Shown here: piece after piece, positions 9,719 through 19,412 of the stretch
How the letters are laid out: each line of letters starts with the position of its first letter
Numbering within the stretch: the stretch's first letter is position 1
Source: Burkholderia sp.
Lineage (GTDB): Bacteria; Pseudomonadota; Gammaproteobacteria; Burkholderiales; Burkholderiaceae
Length of the DNA stretch: 64,000 nucleotides
Direction of reading: 5' to 3'
NCBI GenBank assembly: GCA_040954445.1
Contig: CP144361.1
Span: forward strand, 1,828,293 to 1,892,292
The notes under the pieces: generated by a model
Database searches by the model: none
Told to the model about the DNA's origin: nothing
Seen by the model: only the letters and a program-made list of their open reading frames with translations
Made by a program: the position numbers and the translations under genes

Positions 9719-10306
9719 TTGATCAAAAATACGTGAACTTTACTCAAGCTGCATAAAAAATTGGTTTGTGCATGAAATAGCGAGCGACACGCTTTGGTGA
9801 TTTCTGGAGACGACGTAGATGCCTGATGACGGTTTTTTTGAGATGCCCCTTGGTTCGCGCAGAAGCCTGCTTCGTCACGTTCTCTTTCAGATCTGCGTTT
9901 AGCATCTCGTCTGGATTGAGCTCCGGACTATACGAGGGCAGATAGAACATCTCGATTTTGTCGACATGCTCGACCAACCACGCCTTGACCGACTTGGTGT
10001 GATAGACTTTCAGGTTGTCGAGAATCAGAAATATTTTCTTGCTGCGCATGTCTTTGATCAGTCTCTTCAGGAAGTCGAGCAGGATGTCTGCGTTTATAGC
10101 GCCTTCGAATACTTTCCAGCGCACCTGGCCACGGTTTGTCACCGTCGACATCACCGACAGGCGTTCGCGTCGGCTCGCCACGCACCGCTCGGGTATCTTG
10201 CCCATTGGGTGCGCGTAAGGGGCGGCTTCGCACATCATCTGAGCGCAGCCCTGTTTCGTCGCCCCACTGGATCTCCGCGCCTTCAGACATAACCCGGCGC
10301 AAAATC
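9719..10306 (-). pseudogene. IS630-family transposase, 5'-truncated
   Basis: The right end TTGATC at 9719 is followed on the minus strand by the C-terminal half of an IS630 transposase. It shows the end of the DDE domain with FLILDNLKVYH and SYSPELNPDE, and the C-terminus MHKPIFYAA near 9744. The frame is broken near 10230 and the 5' half is replaced by the IS903-group copy at 10307. This is the best preserved IS630 piece in the window. Confidence 0.88.
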
Positions 10307-11097
10307 GGCGTTGTTGCATAAATCGAGTGTGAGGATGCAATAGCATCGACGGGCATAATTTCAGGCGATACGAACGGATTGCGGACGAGCGCGGTCCGCC
10401 ATACGGTTGATGAGACGCCGACGCGAACGGAGACTTCGGTCGCCTGCGCGTCGATGTGACGCGCCCAGAGACAGTTGCCGGTGAGGGTCTTGAACTGATA
10501 CATCGCATTCTCGGCAAGCGATCGCCGGTGGTAGCCACTGTCTTGCTTCCATTCTCGACGACCGTCACGGGCAATTGCATCAACCGCGCCATTACGCCAC
10601 GCCGCACCCGGGCATATCCGCTGGCCAATGAACGGGGCACCCTCGCGTGGCGGAATCGAAGGAATAGCACTGCGTGCAGCAATGGCTGAATGGCATGGCT
10701 TGGTGTCGTAGGCACCATCACCGCCGATGACATCGATTTGTTCTTCGCGTGGAATCTGGTCGAGCAACTTGGCCAGAGCGTCACCGTCAGCCACATTCTG
10801 ATTCGTCATTAGCGCGGCATGCACTTGACCTGTATTCGCGTTGAGCGCGACATAGACCTTCAGACCGGTGCTGTCGACAACCAGATGGATCGGTTCATTG
10901 TCACGAAGGATCGGCAGTTGGACATCAAGCGTTTTTGCCCGGCGACAGAGCGTGGTGTAATTCGGCACCGGCAAGCTCGGGAAGGCCAGATCGCGCAGAC
11001 TTTGGGTGAAACCTTGCAGGGCACGCAAGGTCAGTCGATAGACGGTCTTCACGCCAAGTTAATACCTGAATCAGCGTATCCGCTGTATAGACGCGGG
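10307..11097 (-). mobile_element. IS903-group element, 5'-truncated and internally deleted
   Basis: The 3' TIR is at 10307. The minus-strand transposase has lost an internal stretch near 10855, where VVDSTGLKVY is joined directly to VALNANTGQ, and carries further frameshifts. It is cut at 11097 by the TIR of a plus-strand copy. Confidence 0.88.
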
Positions 11098-12226
11098 GGC
11101 GTTGTTGCATAAATCGAGCGAGATCCGTTGACGCTTATGCGCAACGGTCGCGGGGCCAGCCCCCTATCAAGTCAGGTTCCAGAGTAACTGCCTAATTCTT
11201 GCCAAGAAAATGCGCAAAGACATACACAAGAAAGGTGAGCCGAAGGCACGCTACCGTGTCAGGAATTGGGCGGCCTATAATGAAGGCCTGATCAACCGGG
11301 GGGAACAACGTAACAATATGGATAGATGAAGCCGTCCTTGCCAGAATACCCGATGCCATACCCACACGTGGTCGCCCGTGTCTATACGGCGATACGCTGA
11401 TTCAGGCATTACTTGGCGTGAAGACCGTCTATCGGCTGACGTTGCGTGCCCTGCAAGGTTTCACCCAAAGTCTGCGCGATCTGGCCTTCCCGAGCTTGCC
11501 GGTGCCGAATTACACCACGCTCTGTCGCCGGGCAAAAACGCTTGATGTCGAACTGCCGATCCTTCGTGACAATGAACCGATCCATCTGGTTGTCGACAGC
11601 ACCGGTCTGAAGGTCTATGGAGAAGGTGAATGGAAGGTGCGCCAGCACAGCTACTCGAAGCGGCGCACGTGGCGTAAAGTCCATCTCGCGCTCAACGGGA
11701 ATACGGGTCAAGTCCATGCCGCGCTAATGACGAATCAGAATGTAGCTGACGGTGACGCTCTGGCCAAGTTGCTCGACCAGATTCCACGCGAAGAACAAAT
11801 CGATGTCATCGGCGGTGACGGTGACTACGACACCAAGCCATGCCATGCGGCCATTGCTGCACGCAGTGCTATTCCTTCGATTCCGCCACGCGAGGGTGCC
11901 GTTCATTGGCCAGCGGATATGCCCGGTGCGGCGTGGCGTAATGGCGCGGTTGATGCAATTGCCCGTGACGGTCGCCGAGAATGGAAGCAAGACAGTGGCT
12001 ACCACCGGCGATCGCTTGCCGAGAATGCGATGTATCGGTTCAAGACCCTCACCGGCAACTGTCTCTGGACGCGTGACATCGACGCGCAGGCGACCCCGAG
12101 GTCGCCGTTCGCGTCGGCGTCATCAACCGTATGGCGGACCTCGCTTGTCCGCAATCCGTTCGTATCGCCTGAAATTATGCCCGTCGATACTATTGCATCC
12201 TCACACTCGATTTATGCAACAACGCC
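11098..12226 (+). mobile_element. IS903-group element, full length, frameshifted
   Basis: Both TIRs are present (1129 bp). The transposase begins at 11211 (MRKDIHK). Extra bases near 11305 shift the frame before IWIDEA, and an insertion near 12095 shifts the C-terminus. The central catalytic region is intact. Confidence 0.92.
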
Positions 12227-12306
12227 ACGCACAAAAGCGTGTCTGAACAATCGAATCCGCTACAAAGACGTACAGCGTCAAGTGAGTGCGCCCAGGTAGG
12301 GGCAGC

Positions 12307-12333
12307 GCAAAAACCCGCGAAGAGGCAGGTTTT
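12307..12333 (-). terminator. Rho-independent terminator of the HU gene
   Basis: The minus strand shows AACCTGC pairing with GCGGGTT around a 6-nt loop, followed by TTTTT, about 20 bp past the HU stop codon. Confidence 0.8.
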
Positions 12334-12353
12334 TCCATTCACCAACACTGGAC

Positions 12354-12632
12354 TCAGTGCTTATTCACTGCATCCTTGAATGCCTTACCAGGCGTGAATT
12401 TGACAGTCTTGGCCGCCGGAATCTTGATGGTTTCTCCCGTCTTCGGGTTGCGACCGGTACGTTCTGCACGCTTACCTGAGCCGAAGCTGCCGAAGCCGAT
12501 CAACTGAACCGCGTCGCCTTTCGACACAGTCTTCTTGATTACCTCGAGGAGCGTGTCCAGCGTTTCACCGGTTTGAGCCTTGCTGGCACCCGTTTGTGCG
12601 GCGACTGCGTCGATCAGTTCCTGTTTATTCAT
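12354..12632 (-). CDS. hupB: DNA-binding protein HU
   Basis: A 92-residue HU-family histone-like protein that bends and compacts DNA as a dimer. It starts [10 protein letters not shown] and contains the signature [22 protein letters not shown], including the proline-tipped beta arm (RNPKTG). AAGGA lies just upstream of the ATG. The gene is followed by its own terminator and appears monocistronic. HU is also a known accessory factor for several transposition reactions, a relevant coincidence in this IS-rich region but not evidence of a link. Confidence 0.95.
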   Translation of the reverse strand: MNKQELIDAVAAQTGASKAQTGETLDTLLEVIKKTVSKGDAVQLIGFGSFGSGKRAERTGRNPKTGETIKIPAAKTVKFTPGKAFKDAVNKH

Positions 12633-13075
12633 TAAGGTTCCTTGCTCAAATTAAATTGACACGAACAGCGCGGACGCGTCGATTATACGTGCGCAGGCCG
12701 CAGCATCGTAGTTCGCGGCGACGAGAGGCGCAGTCAAACCGCGCCGCACCCACCAGTACCCGCGGGTGAGCCATGAGGCGCTTCCGCAGTACAGTGCTCG
12801 TTATGATAGCGCAGCGCACGCCCAATAATGAGAAGGGTTTCAAAGATTTTCATCCGGCTTTCGCCGGATCTTCCGACCGTTATCCGCATTTGTGCCGCGT
12901 GGCGACCAGCGTTGTCAAGCGACGCGAGCGGTGCTTCGGAGAGCCGCGACATTGGTTTTTGCCAACGCCAGGTTGGGTGAGGCTTTGATGGCTGCGACCG
13001 TATGTTGCAGCGCATTTACCTGGGCCCTTCGCCGGTTCTGCCGATTGTTTTGTTTCGTATGACAGGGCGTTGTTG
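12633..13075. other. Gene-free region upstream of HU
   Basis: A minus-strand TATAAT (12682-12687) lies about 50 bp before the HU start and may be its -10 box, though no good -35 is present. A perfect stem-loop ATCCGGC/GCCGGAT (12852-12869) lies further up. I find no credible gene in the rest; short frames there do not resemble known proteins. Confidence 0.45.
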
Positions 13076-14124
13076 CATAAATCGAGTGTGAGGACGCAAT
13101 AACATCGACGGGCATAATTTCAGGCGATACGAACGGATTGCGGACAAGCGAGGTCCGCCATACGGTTGATGACGCCGACGCGAACGGCGACCTCGGGGTC
13201 GCCTGCGCGTCGATGTGACGCGTCCAGAGACAGTTGCCGGTGAGGGTCTTGAACCGATACATCGCATTCTCGGCAAGCGATCGCCGGTGGTAGCCACTGT
13301 CTTGCTTCCATTCTCGGCGACCGTCACGGGCAATTGCATCAACCGCGCCATTACGCCACGCCGCACCGGGCATATCCGCTGGCCAATGAACGGCACCCTC
13401 GCGTGGCGGAATCGAAGGAATAGCACTGCGTGCAGCAATGGCCGCATGGCATGGCTTGGTGTCGTAGTCACCGTCACCGCCGATGACATCGATTTGTTCT
13501 TCGCGTGGAATCTGGTCGAGCAACTTGGCCAGAGCGTCACCGTCAGCTACATTCTGATTCGTCATTAGCGCGGCATGGACTTGACCCGTATTCCCGTTGA
13601 GCGCGAGATGGACTTTACGCCACGTGCGCCGCTTCGAGTAGCTGTGCTGGCGCACCTTCCATTCACCTTCTCCATAGACCTTCAGACCGGTGCTGTCGAC
13701 AACCAGATGGATCGGTTCATTGTCACGAAGGATCGGCAGTTCGACATCAAGCGTTTTTGCCCGGCGACAGAGCGTGGTGTAATTCGGCACCGGCAAGCTC
13801 GGGAAGGCCAGATCGCGCAGACTTTGTGGGTGAAACCTTGCAGGGCGCGCAACGTCCGTCGATAGACGGTCTTCACGTTAAGTAACGCCTGAATCAGCGT
13901 ATCGCCGTATAGACACGGGCGACCACGTGTGGGTATGGCATCGGGTATTCTGGCAAGGACGGTTTCATCTATCCATATTATTATGTTCCCCCGGTTGATC
14001 AGATTTTCATTATAGGCCACCCAGTTCCTGACACGGTAGCGTGCGCCTTCGGCTCACATGTCTTGCGTATGTCCCTGCCTATTTTTTTGGCAAAAATCGG
14101 GAGTTTACGCCGGCATCTGACTTG
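13076..14124 (-). mobile_element. IS903-group element, 5' TIR lost, frameshifted
   Basis: The 3' TIR is at 13076 and the minus-strand transposase N-terminus is near 14060. Single-base insertions near 13826 (in the QSL region) and 13197 break the frame. The leader is cut near 14124 by a 32-bp palindrome between TA dinucleotides. Confidence 0.88.
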
Positions 14125-14160
14125 TTATTGCTTCGAAATTCACGAATTTCGAAGCAATAA
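14125..14160. mobile_element. Micro-palindrome between TA dinucleotides
   Basis: A perfect inverted repeat with 17-bp arms around a 2-bp centre. The outermost bases are TTA/TAA, which can be read as a 32-bp element (14127-14158) with a TA duplication. The outer TTG and inner AATTC resemble shortened IS630-type ends. Confidence 0.6.
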
Positions 14161-14183
14161 CCAGCGGTGTGTTGCACTTTACT

Positions 14184-14211
14184 CTTGAAACCGCCCCCCT
14201 TGTCCATATAT
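14184..14211 (+). promoter_or_regulatory. Possible heat-shock (RpoH) promoter
   Basis: CTTGAAA is followed after 13 bp by CCATATAT, close to the enterobacterial RpoH consensus. The CTTGAAACCGC core with a preceding TTGCACT-like box also occurs upstream of uppP (minus strand, 1870-1890) and, more weakly, plsY (32310-32330). The nearest downstream gene is ugd. Confidence 0.35.
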
Positions 14212-14256
14212 GCCATCCCTATCCAAACCAGCGTCTGATCGTCATGACTCAAGGTA

Positions 14257-14290
14257 AGAGCCGTATGCGGTAATTCCGCACGTACTGACC
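14257..14290 (+). other. Possible group II intron domain V remnant
   Basis: GAGCCGTATGCGG, a short loop and CCGCACGTAC match the well-known bacterial group II domain V pattern. The closing strand is degenerate and no intron-encoded protein is nearby, so this would be a decayed 3' stub. Confidence 0.35.
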
Positions 14291-14399
14291 TGTGGAGCGG
14301 ATCAATAGCGTTCCTACTCTGACGTTTGGATGATGCATTTTACCCCAAAATCTGTATCTAGAAAAACCGGAGCCGCTGCAGCGCATTACCGGGAAACCT

Positions 14400-15797
14400 A
14401 TGAAAATTACCATCATCGGCAACGGCTACGTCGGTCTCGTCACGGGTGCCTGTCTCGCCGAGATCGGCCACGACGTTTTTTGTCTCGACGTTGATCCGCG
14501 CAAGATCGAGATCCTTAACCAGGGTGGGATCCCGGTCCACGAACCCGGCCTCAAGGAAATTATCGCGCGCACGCGCGCGACCGGTCGGATCACCTTCTCG
14601 ACCGACGTCGAGGCCAGCGTCGCGCATGGCGAGATCCAGTTCATCGCGGTGGGCACGCCGCCCGACGAGGACGGCTCGGCTGATCTGCAATACGTGCTCG
14701 AGGCGGCCCGCAATATCGGTCGCTACATGACCGATGCGAAGCTGATCGTCGACAAGTCGACCGTGCCGGTCGGTACCGCCCTGCGTGTGCATGGCGTGGT
14801 TTCCGAAGCACTCGCTGCGCGAGGGCTCGGCAACAGTCCTGCGCATTGTTTTTCGGTGGTCTCGAACCCAGAATTCCTGAAGGAAGGCGCGGCCGTCGAG
14901 GACTTCATGCGCCCAGACCGCATCATCATTGGCGTCAACGACGACGAGGTGGGCAACGTCGCGCGGGAGAAGATGAAGAAACTTTACGCGCCCTTTAACC
15001 GTAATCATGAGCGAACCATCAATATGGACGTGCGCTCGGCTGAATTCACTAAGTACGCCGCCAATGCGATGCTGGCCATGCGCATCTCGTTCATGAACGA
15101 GATGTCGAACCTGGCCGAGAGCGTGGGTGCCGACATCGAGGCGGTGCGTCGCGGTATCGGCTCCGATCCGCGCATCGGCTATCATTTCCTTTACGCCGGC
15201 GTCGGCTACGGAGGTTCCTGTTTCCCGAAGGACGTGCAGGCGCTGATCCGTACCGCGGCTGAGAACGGACAGCCGCTGCGGATCCTTAACGCAGTCGAGG
15301 CCGTCAACCACGCGCAGAAGAGCGTGCTGCTGGCCAAGATTGAGCAGCGCTTCGGCACCAATCTATCCGGGTGCACCTTTGCCGTCTGGGGCTTGGCTTT
15401 CAAGCCCAATACCGACGACATGCGTGAGGCGCCGAGCCGCATCCTGATTGCCTCACTGCTGGCACGAGGTGCCTTGGTACGCGCCTACGATCCGGTTGCG
15501 ATCGACGAGGCGCGCCGCGTGTTCGCGCTCGACCTGGTCGACGATGCCACGCAGGCCAGCCTGACTTTCTTACCAAGCAAGGAAGAAGCCGTCACGGGCG
15601 CCGATGCCCTGGTGGTGGTAACCGAATGGAAGGAATTCAAGAGCCCCGACTTTGGGTATCTGAAGTCGGTGCTCAACGCGCCAGTAATCTTTGATGGGCG
15701 CAATCTCTACGAACCCGAAGCGATGGCTGCACTCGGAATTGACTACCATGCTATCGGACGTCCGCATGTCGAAGCCCAATCCTCCGAGCGCGGCTGA
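14400..15797 (+). CDS. ugd: UDP-glucose 6-dehydrogenase
   Basis: The 465-residue cytosolic enzyme oxidises UDP-glucose to UDP-glucuronate with NAD, the precursor of UDP-Ara4N and acidic polysaccharides. The N-terminal Rossmann motif is [17 protein letters not shown] and [14 protein letters not shown] follow, then the catalytic cysteine in [10 protein letters not shown] at about residue 274, and a C-terminal UDP-binding domain ([17 protein letters not shown]). The length is typical of the family. It overlaps the likely start of rfaE1 by 32 bp, so the pair is probably co-transcribed. In Burkholderia UDP-glucuronate feeds the essential Ara4N modification of lipid A. Confidence 0.96.
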   Translation: MKITIIGNGYVGLVTGACLAEIGHDVFCLDVDPRKIEILNQGGIPVHEPGLKEIIARTRATGRITFSTDVEASVAHGEIQFIAVGTPPDEDGSADLQYVLEAARNIGRYMTDAKLIVDKSTVPVGTALRVHGVVSEALAARGLGNSPAHCFSVVSNPEFLKEGAAVEDFMRPDRIIIGVNDDEVGNVAREKMKKLYAPFNRNHERTINMDVRSAEFTKYAANAMLAMRISFMNEMSNLAESVGADIEAVRRGIGSDPRIGYHFLYAGVGYGGSCFPKDVQALIRTAAENGQPLRILNAVEAVNHAQKSVLLAKIEQRFGTNLSGCTFAVWGLAFKPNTDDMREAPSRILIASLLARGALVRAYDPVAIDEARRVFALDLVDDATQASLTFLPSKEEAVTGADALVVVTEWKEFKSPDFGYLKSVLNAPVIFDGRNLYEPEAMAALGIDYHAIGRPHVEAQSSERG

Positions 15798-16740
15798 GGC
15801 CGACGCCAGCTGCGCGACGGTGCCGCGCGAGCGGCTCGCCGCATCGCGCGTGCTCGTGGTTGGCGACGTGATACTCGACCGCTACTGGTTCGGCAAAGTT
15901 AACCGGATCTCGCCCGAGGCACCGGTTCCGGTAGTGCACGTGCAGCGGCAGGAGGAGAGGCTCGGTGGCGCGGCCAACGTAGCCCGAAATATCGTCACGC
16001 TCGGCGCGAACGCAGGCTTGCTCTGCGTCGTCGGTACCGATGAACCAGGCGAGCGCATCGTCCGCCTGCTCAGCGAGAGCGGCGTGGAAACCCATCTCGA
16101 GCGCGACGCGCAACTGTCCACCACCATCAAGTTGCGCGTGCTAGCCCAACAGCAGTTGCTGCGCGTCGATTTTGAAGCCTCGCCCCAGCACGAGGTGCTG
16201 CTGGCTGGGCTGGCGCGCTTCGACACGCTGCTGCCTTCGTACAGCATGGTACTGATGTCCGACTATGCCAAGGGCGGGCTAACACACGTCACGACCATGA
16301 TCCCCAAGGCACGCGCGGCGGGTTTGCCGGTTTTGGTCGATCCAAAGGGCACCAATTGGGCGCGCTACTGCGGCGCCTCGCTGATCACGCCGAACCACGT
16401 CGAACTGCGCGAGGTGGTGGGCGGCTGGCATTCCGAGGACGACCTGCGCGCGCGGGTGCGCGAGTTGCGCGCCTCGTTGGCGCTCGATGCACTGCTGCTG
16501 ACGCGCTCGGAAGAGGGCATGACGCTGTTCTCCAATGCCGGAGAGCTGAACGTGCCTGCGCTCGCGCGCGAGGTGTTCGATGTCTCCGGTGCGGGCGACA
16601 CGGTGATTGCCACCGTCGCGGCCATGCTTGGCGCGGGGCTCTCGCTCGACGCGGCCGTGATACTGGCCAATCGTGCGGCGGGCATCGTGGTCGGCAAGCT
16701 CGGCACGGCCACCGTCGAATATGGCGAACTGTTCAACTGA
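15766..16740 (+). CDS. rfaE1: D-glycero-beta-D-manno-heptose-7-phosphate kinase
   Basis: The PfkB/ribokinase-fold enzyme phosphorylates D-glycero-D-manno-heptose 7-phosphate at C1 in LPS heptose biosynthesis. It is the kinase domain only (324 residues), without the adenylyltransferase domain of fused HldE. Motifs are [30 protein letters not shown] and the anion-hole/catalytic DVSGAGDT near the C-terminus. I chose ATG 15766 ([12 protein letters not shown]); ATG 15748 is possible. It overlaps ugd by 32 bp. The expected hldD neighbour is missing: IS DNA starts 40 bp past the stop. It works upstream of the heptosyltransferase waaC at 36817. Confidence 0.93.
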   Translation: MSKPNPPSAAEADASCATVPRERLAASRVLVVGDVILDRYWFGKVNRISPEAPVPVVHVQRQEERLGGAANVARNIVTLGANAGLLCVVGTDEPGERIVRLLSESGVETHLERDAQLSTTIKLRVLAQQQLLRVDFEASPQHEVLLAGLARFDTLLPSYSMVLMSDYAKGGLTHVTTMIPKARAAGLPVLVDPKGTNWARYCGASLITPNHVELREVVGGWHSEDDLRARVRELRASLALDALLLTRSEEGMTLFSNAGELNVPALAREVFDVSGAGDTVIATVAAMLGAGLSLDAAVILANRAAGIVVGKLGTATVEYGELFN

Positions 16741-16780
16741 GCATTGCGCGCGCCATGTGCCGTTTCGTACTTCTATCGGA

Positions 16781-16823
16781 GTTGTTGCATAAATCGAGCG
16801 TGAAGACTCAATGGCATCGACGG
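16781..16823 (-). mobile_element. IS903-group 3'-end stub
   Basis: 43 bp of the transposase-distal end starting at the third base of the TIR, cut by the TIR of the plus-strand copy at 16824. Confidence 0.8.
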
Positions 16824-17912
16824 GGCGTTGTTGCATAAATCGAGCGAGATCCGTTGAAGTTTACGCGCAACGGTCGCGGGGCCAGCCCCCTATCAAGTCA
16901 GATTCCAGAGTAACTGCCTAATTTTTGTCAGGAAAAAGCACAAGGACATACACAAGACAGGTGAGCCGAAGACACGCTACCGTGTCAGGAATTGGGCGGC
17001 CTATAATGAAGGCCTGATCAACCGGGGGAACGTGACGATATGGATAGATGAAGCTGTCCTTGCCAGAATACCCGACGCCATACCCACAGGTGGTCGCCCA
17101 TCTATACCGGTGATACGCCTGATTCAGGCATTACTTGGCGTGAAGACCATCTATCGACTGACGTTGCGCGCCCTGCAAGGTTTTTCACCCAAAGTCTGCG
17201 CGATTGGCCTTCCCGAGCTTGCCGGTGCCGAATTACACCACGCTCTGTCGCCGGGCAAAAACGCTGGATGTCGAACTGCCGTTCTTTCTCGACAAAGAAC
17301 CGATGCATCTGGATGTCGACAGCACCGGTCTGAAGGTCTATGGCGAAGGTGAGTAGAAGAGGTGCTCCAGCAGGGCTACTCGAAGCGGCGCACGTGGCGT
17401 AAAGTCCATCTCGCGCTCAACGCAATACGGGTTAAGTGCATGCCGCGCTAATGACGAATCAAAATGTGGCTGACGGTGACGTTCTGGCCAACTTGCTCGA
17501 CCAAAGTCCACGCGAAGAACAAAGCGATGTCATCGGCGGTGACGGTGACTACGACACCAAGCCATGCCATGCGGCCATTTCTGCACGGCAGTGCTATTCC
17601 TTCAATTCCGCCACGCAAGGGTGCCGCTCATTGGTCAGCGGATATGCCCAGTGTGGCATGGCGTAATGGCGCGGTTGATGCAATTGCCCGTGACGGTCGT
17701 CGAGAATGGAAGCAAGACAGTGGCCACCACCGGTGATCGCCTGCCGAGAATGCGATGTATCGGTTCAAGACCCTCACCGGAAACTGTCTCTGGGCGCGTC
17801 GTCGCAATCAACCACATGGCGGATCTCGCTCGTTCGCAATCCGTTCGTATCGCATGAAATTATGCACGTCCGATGCCATGGCGTCCTCACGTTCGATTTA
17901 TGCAACAACGCC
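16824..17912 (+). mobile_element. IS903-group element, both TIRs, heavily frameshifted
   Basis: TIRs lie at both ends. The transposase is broken by many single-base indels (for example near 17105, 17180, 17355 and 17425), and the 3' part has lost about 40 bp at 17800. It is one of the oldest-looking copies. Confidence 0.88.
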
Positions 17913-18026
17913 ATTTTCTTGGCAAAAATTAGGCAGTTACTCTGAAATCTGACTTGATAGGGGGCTGGTCCCGCGACCGTTGCGCGTAAACGTCAACGGA
18001 TCTCGCTCCATTTATGCAACAACGCC
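17913..18026 (-). mobile_element. IS903-group 5'-end fragment
   Basis: The leader and 5' TIR of a minus-strand copy, cut at 17913 by the preceding element. Its outer TIR truncates recO. Confidence 0.85.
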
Positions 18027-18069
18027 CAGTAAACTCGTCAGCGCCATGCGTGTCCTTATTCGTACCCAT
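18027..18069 (-). pseudogene. recO: recO 5' stub
   Basis: An ATG at 18069, overlapping the last codons of era, opens a frame [15 protein letters not shown] that is cut after about 14 codons by an IS903-group TIR. The MGTN start and the overlap with era match Burkholderia recO (recombination mediator of the RecF pathway) as I recall it. The rest of the gene is absent here. Confidence 0.65.
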
Positions 18070-18958
18070 AGGCACGGAGCCCTGCTTCGTTGTCAGCCCA
18101 GCCACTCTGCACCTTGACGAAGATTTCGAGATAGACCGATCTATCGAACAGCGTCTCCATGTCAAGCCGCGCCTCGGTGCTAATCTGCTTGAGCTTGGCC
18201 CCCTTCTTGCCAATCACCATCGCCTTGTGTGAATGGCGCTCGACCAGGATGGTGGCGAACACTCGCGTCAGGCACCCTTCCTCCTCAAAATTGTCGATGA
18301 GCACGGTGCTAGTGTACGGAAGCTCGTCGCTGGTCCAGCGGAATACCTTCTCGCGCAGGATCTCGGCGGCAAGGAAGCGCGAGCTGCGATCGGTCAGATC
18401 GTCCTCGTCGTAGATCGGCTCGCCTTCCGGCAGGTAGGGCTTGAGCGTCTCCAGCAGGCGGCTAATGTCGTCGACATGCTTGGCCGACAGGGGCACCATT
18501 TCGGTGAACTCGCGCAGCTCGCCCATCTGCTTCAGGAACGGGAACAGCGAACTCTTGTCGGTGATCCGGTCAAGCTTATTGAGGATCAGCAGGGTCGGCA
18601 CGCTCTTTGGGCTCAAGTCAAGCACCTTCTGGTCGTCTGGACCGAAGCGGCCCGCTTCGATCATGAACAGGATCGCGTCGACCGCGATCACCGTCGAGGT
18701 GACAGTGCGATTCAGCGAGCGGTTCAACGCGGTACTGTGGCGGGTCTGAAAACCGGGCGTGTCGACGAAGATGTACTGCGCGTCTGACAGCGTATGGATG
18801 CCAGTGATGCGGTGGCGCGTGGTCTGCGCCTTACGCGAGGTGATGCTGATCTTCCGGCCCACCAGTGCATTCATCAGCGTCGACTTACCGACGTTGGGCC
18901 GACCGACGATGGCGATGACGCCGCAACGGAAACTGGCTGGAATGACGGGTGCGTTCAT
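18056..18958 (-). CDS. era: GTPase Era
   Basis: The 300-residue essential GTPase assists maturation of the 30S subunit by binding the 3' end of 16S rRNA. G1 is GRPNVGKS, G3 DTPGF and G4 NKLD. The C-terminal KH domain carries [15 protein letters not shown]. The start is [10 protein letters not shown] at 18958; upstream codons in the same frame come from IS and intergenic DNA. In related genomes the order is rnc-era-recO. Here rnc is missing upstream and recO is a 14-codon stub overlapping era's 3' end. Confidence 0.95.
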   Translation of the reverse strand: MNAPVIPASFRCGVIAIVGRPNVGKSTLMNALVGRKISITSRKAQTTRHRITGIHTLSDAQYIFVDTPGFQTRHSTALNRSLNRTVTSTVIAVDAILFMIEAGRFGPDDQKVLDLSPKSVPTLLILNKLDRITDKSSLFPFLKQMGELREFTEMVPLSAKHVDDISRLLETLKPYLPEGEPIYDEDDLTDRSSRFLAAEILREKVFRWTSDELPYTSTVLIDNFEEEGCLTRVFATILVERHSHKAMVIGKKGAKLKQISTEARLDMETLFDRSVYLEIFVKVQSGWADNEAGLRAYGYE

Positions 18959-18992
18959 ATCAGGCTGCTTCAATTCCAGGGCGTGATGGATG

Positions 18993-19020
18993 AAGCCTCC
19001 CGCCCAAGAGGCGGGAGGCT
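18993..19020. other. Strong stem-loop upstream of era
   Basis: A perfect 11-bp stem (AGCCTCCCGCC/GGCGGGAGGCT) with a 5-nt loop lies 35 bp before the era start. There is no clear T-tract on either strand, so it is not a standard terminator; it may be what remains of the former upstream junction. Confidence 0.5.
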
Positions 19021-19064
19021 GTCTTTCGACACGGCGGAGTAGTGTTCCATTCGTAGTTGAATAT

Positions 19065-19165
19065 GGCGTTGTTGCATAAATCGAGCGTGAGGACGCCATG
19101 GTATCGCCTGAAATTATGCCCGTCGATACCATGGCGTCCTCACGCTCGATTTATGCAACAACGCC
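19065..19165. mobile_element. Palindromic mini-element (IS903 3' end doubled), 101 bp
   Basis: Two TIR-proximal segments of about 43 bp face each other around a 14-bp centre that belongs to only one arm. The ends are complete TIRs. Confidence 0.88.
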
Positions 19166-19412
19166 GCCCGTGTCTATACGGCGATACGCTGATTCGGGAA
19201 TTACTTGGCGTGAAGACCGTCTATCGACTGACGTTGCGCGCCCTGCAAGGTTTCACCCAAAGTCTGCGCGATCTGGCCTTCCCGAGCTTGCCGGTGCCGA
19301 ATTACACCACGCTCTGGCGCCGGGCAAAAACGCTTGATGTCGAACTGCCGATCCTTCGCGACAATAAACCGATCCATCTGGTTATCGACAGCACCGGTCT
19401 GAAGGTCTATGG
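19166..19412 (+). mobile_element. IS903-group internal fragment
   Basis: Encodes transposase residues from about PCLYGDTLI to VVDSTGLKVYG with no TIR of its own. It is bounded by the mini-element on the left and the TIR of the minus-strand copy at 19413 on the right. Confidence 0.85.

Noticed and set aside
9719..10306. Active IS630 transposase
   Set aside because: The N-terminal half and left end are missing and the frame is broken near 10230.
12640..13075. Phasin or other small gene upstream of HU
   Set aside because: Short frames such as the one near 12915-13060 have no family motif, no start context and merge into IS sequence.
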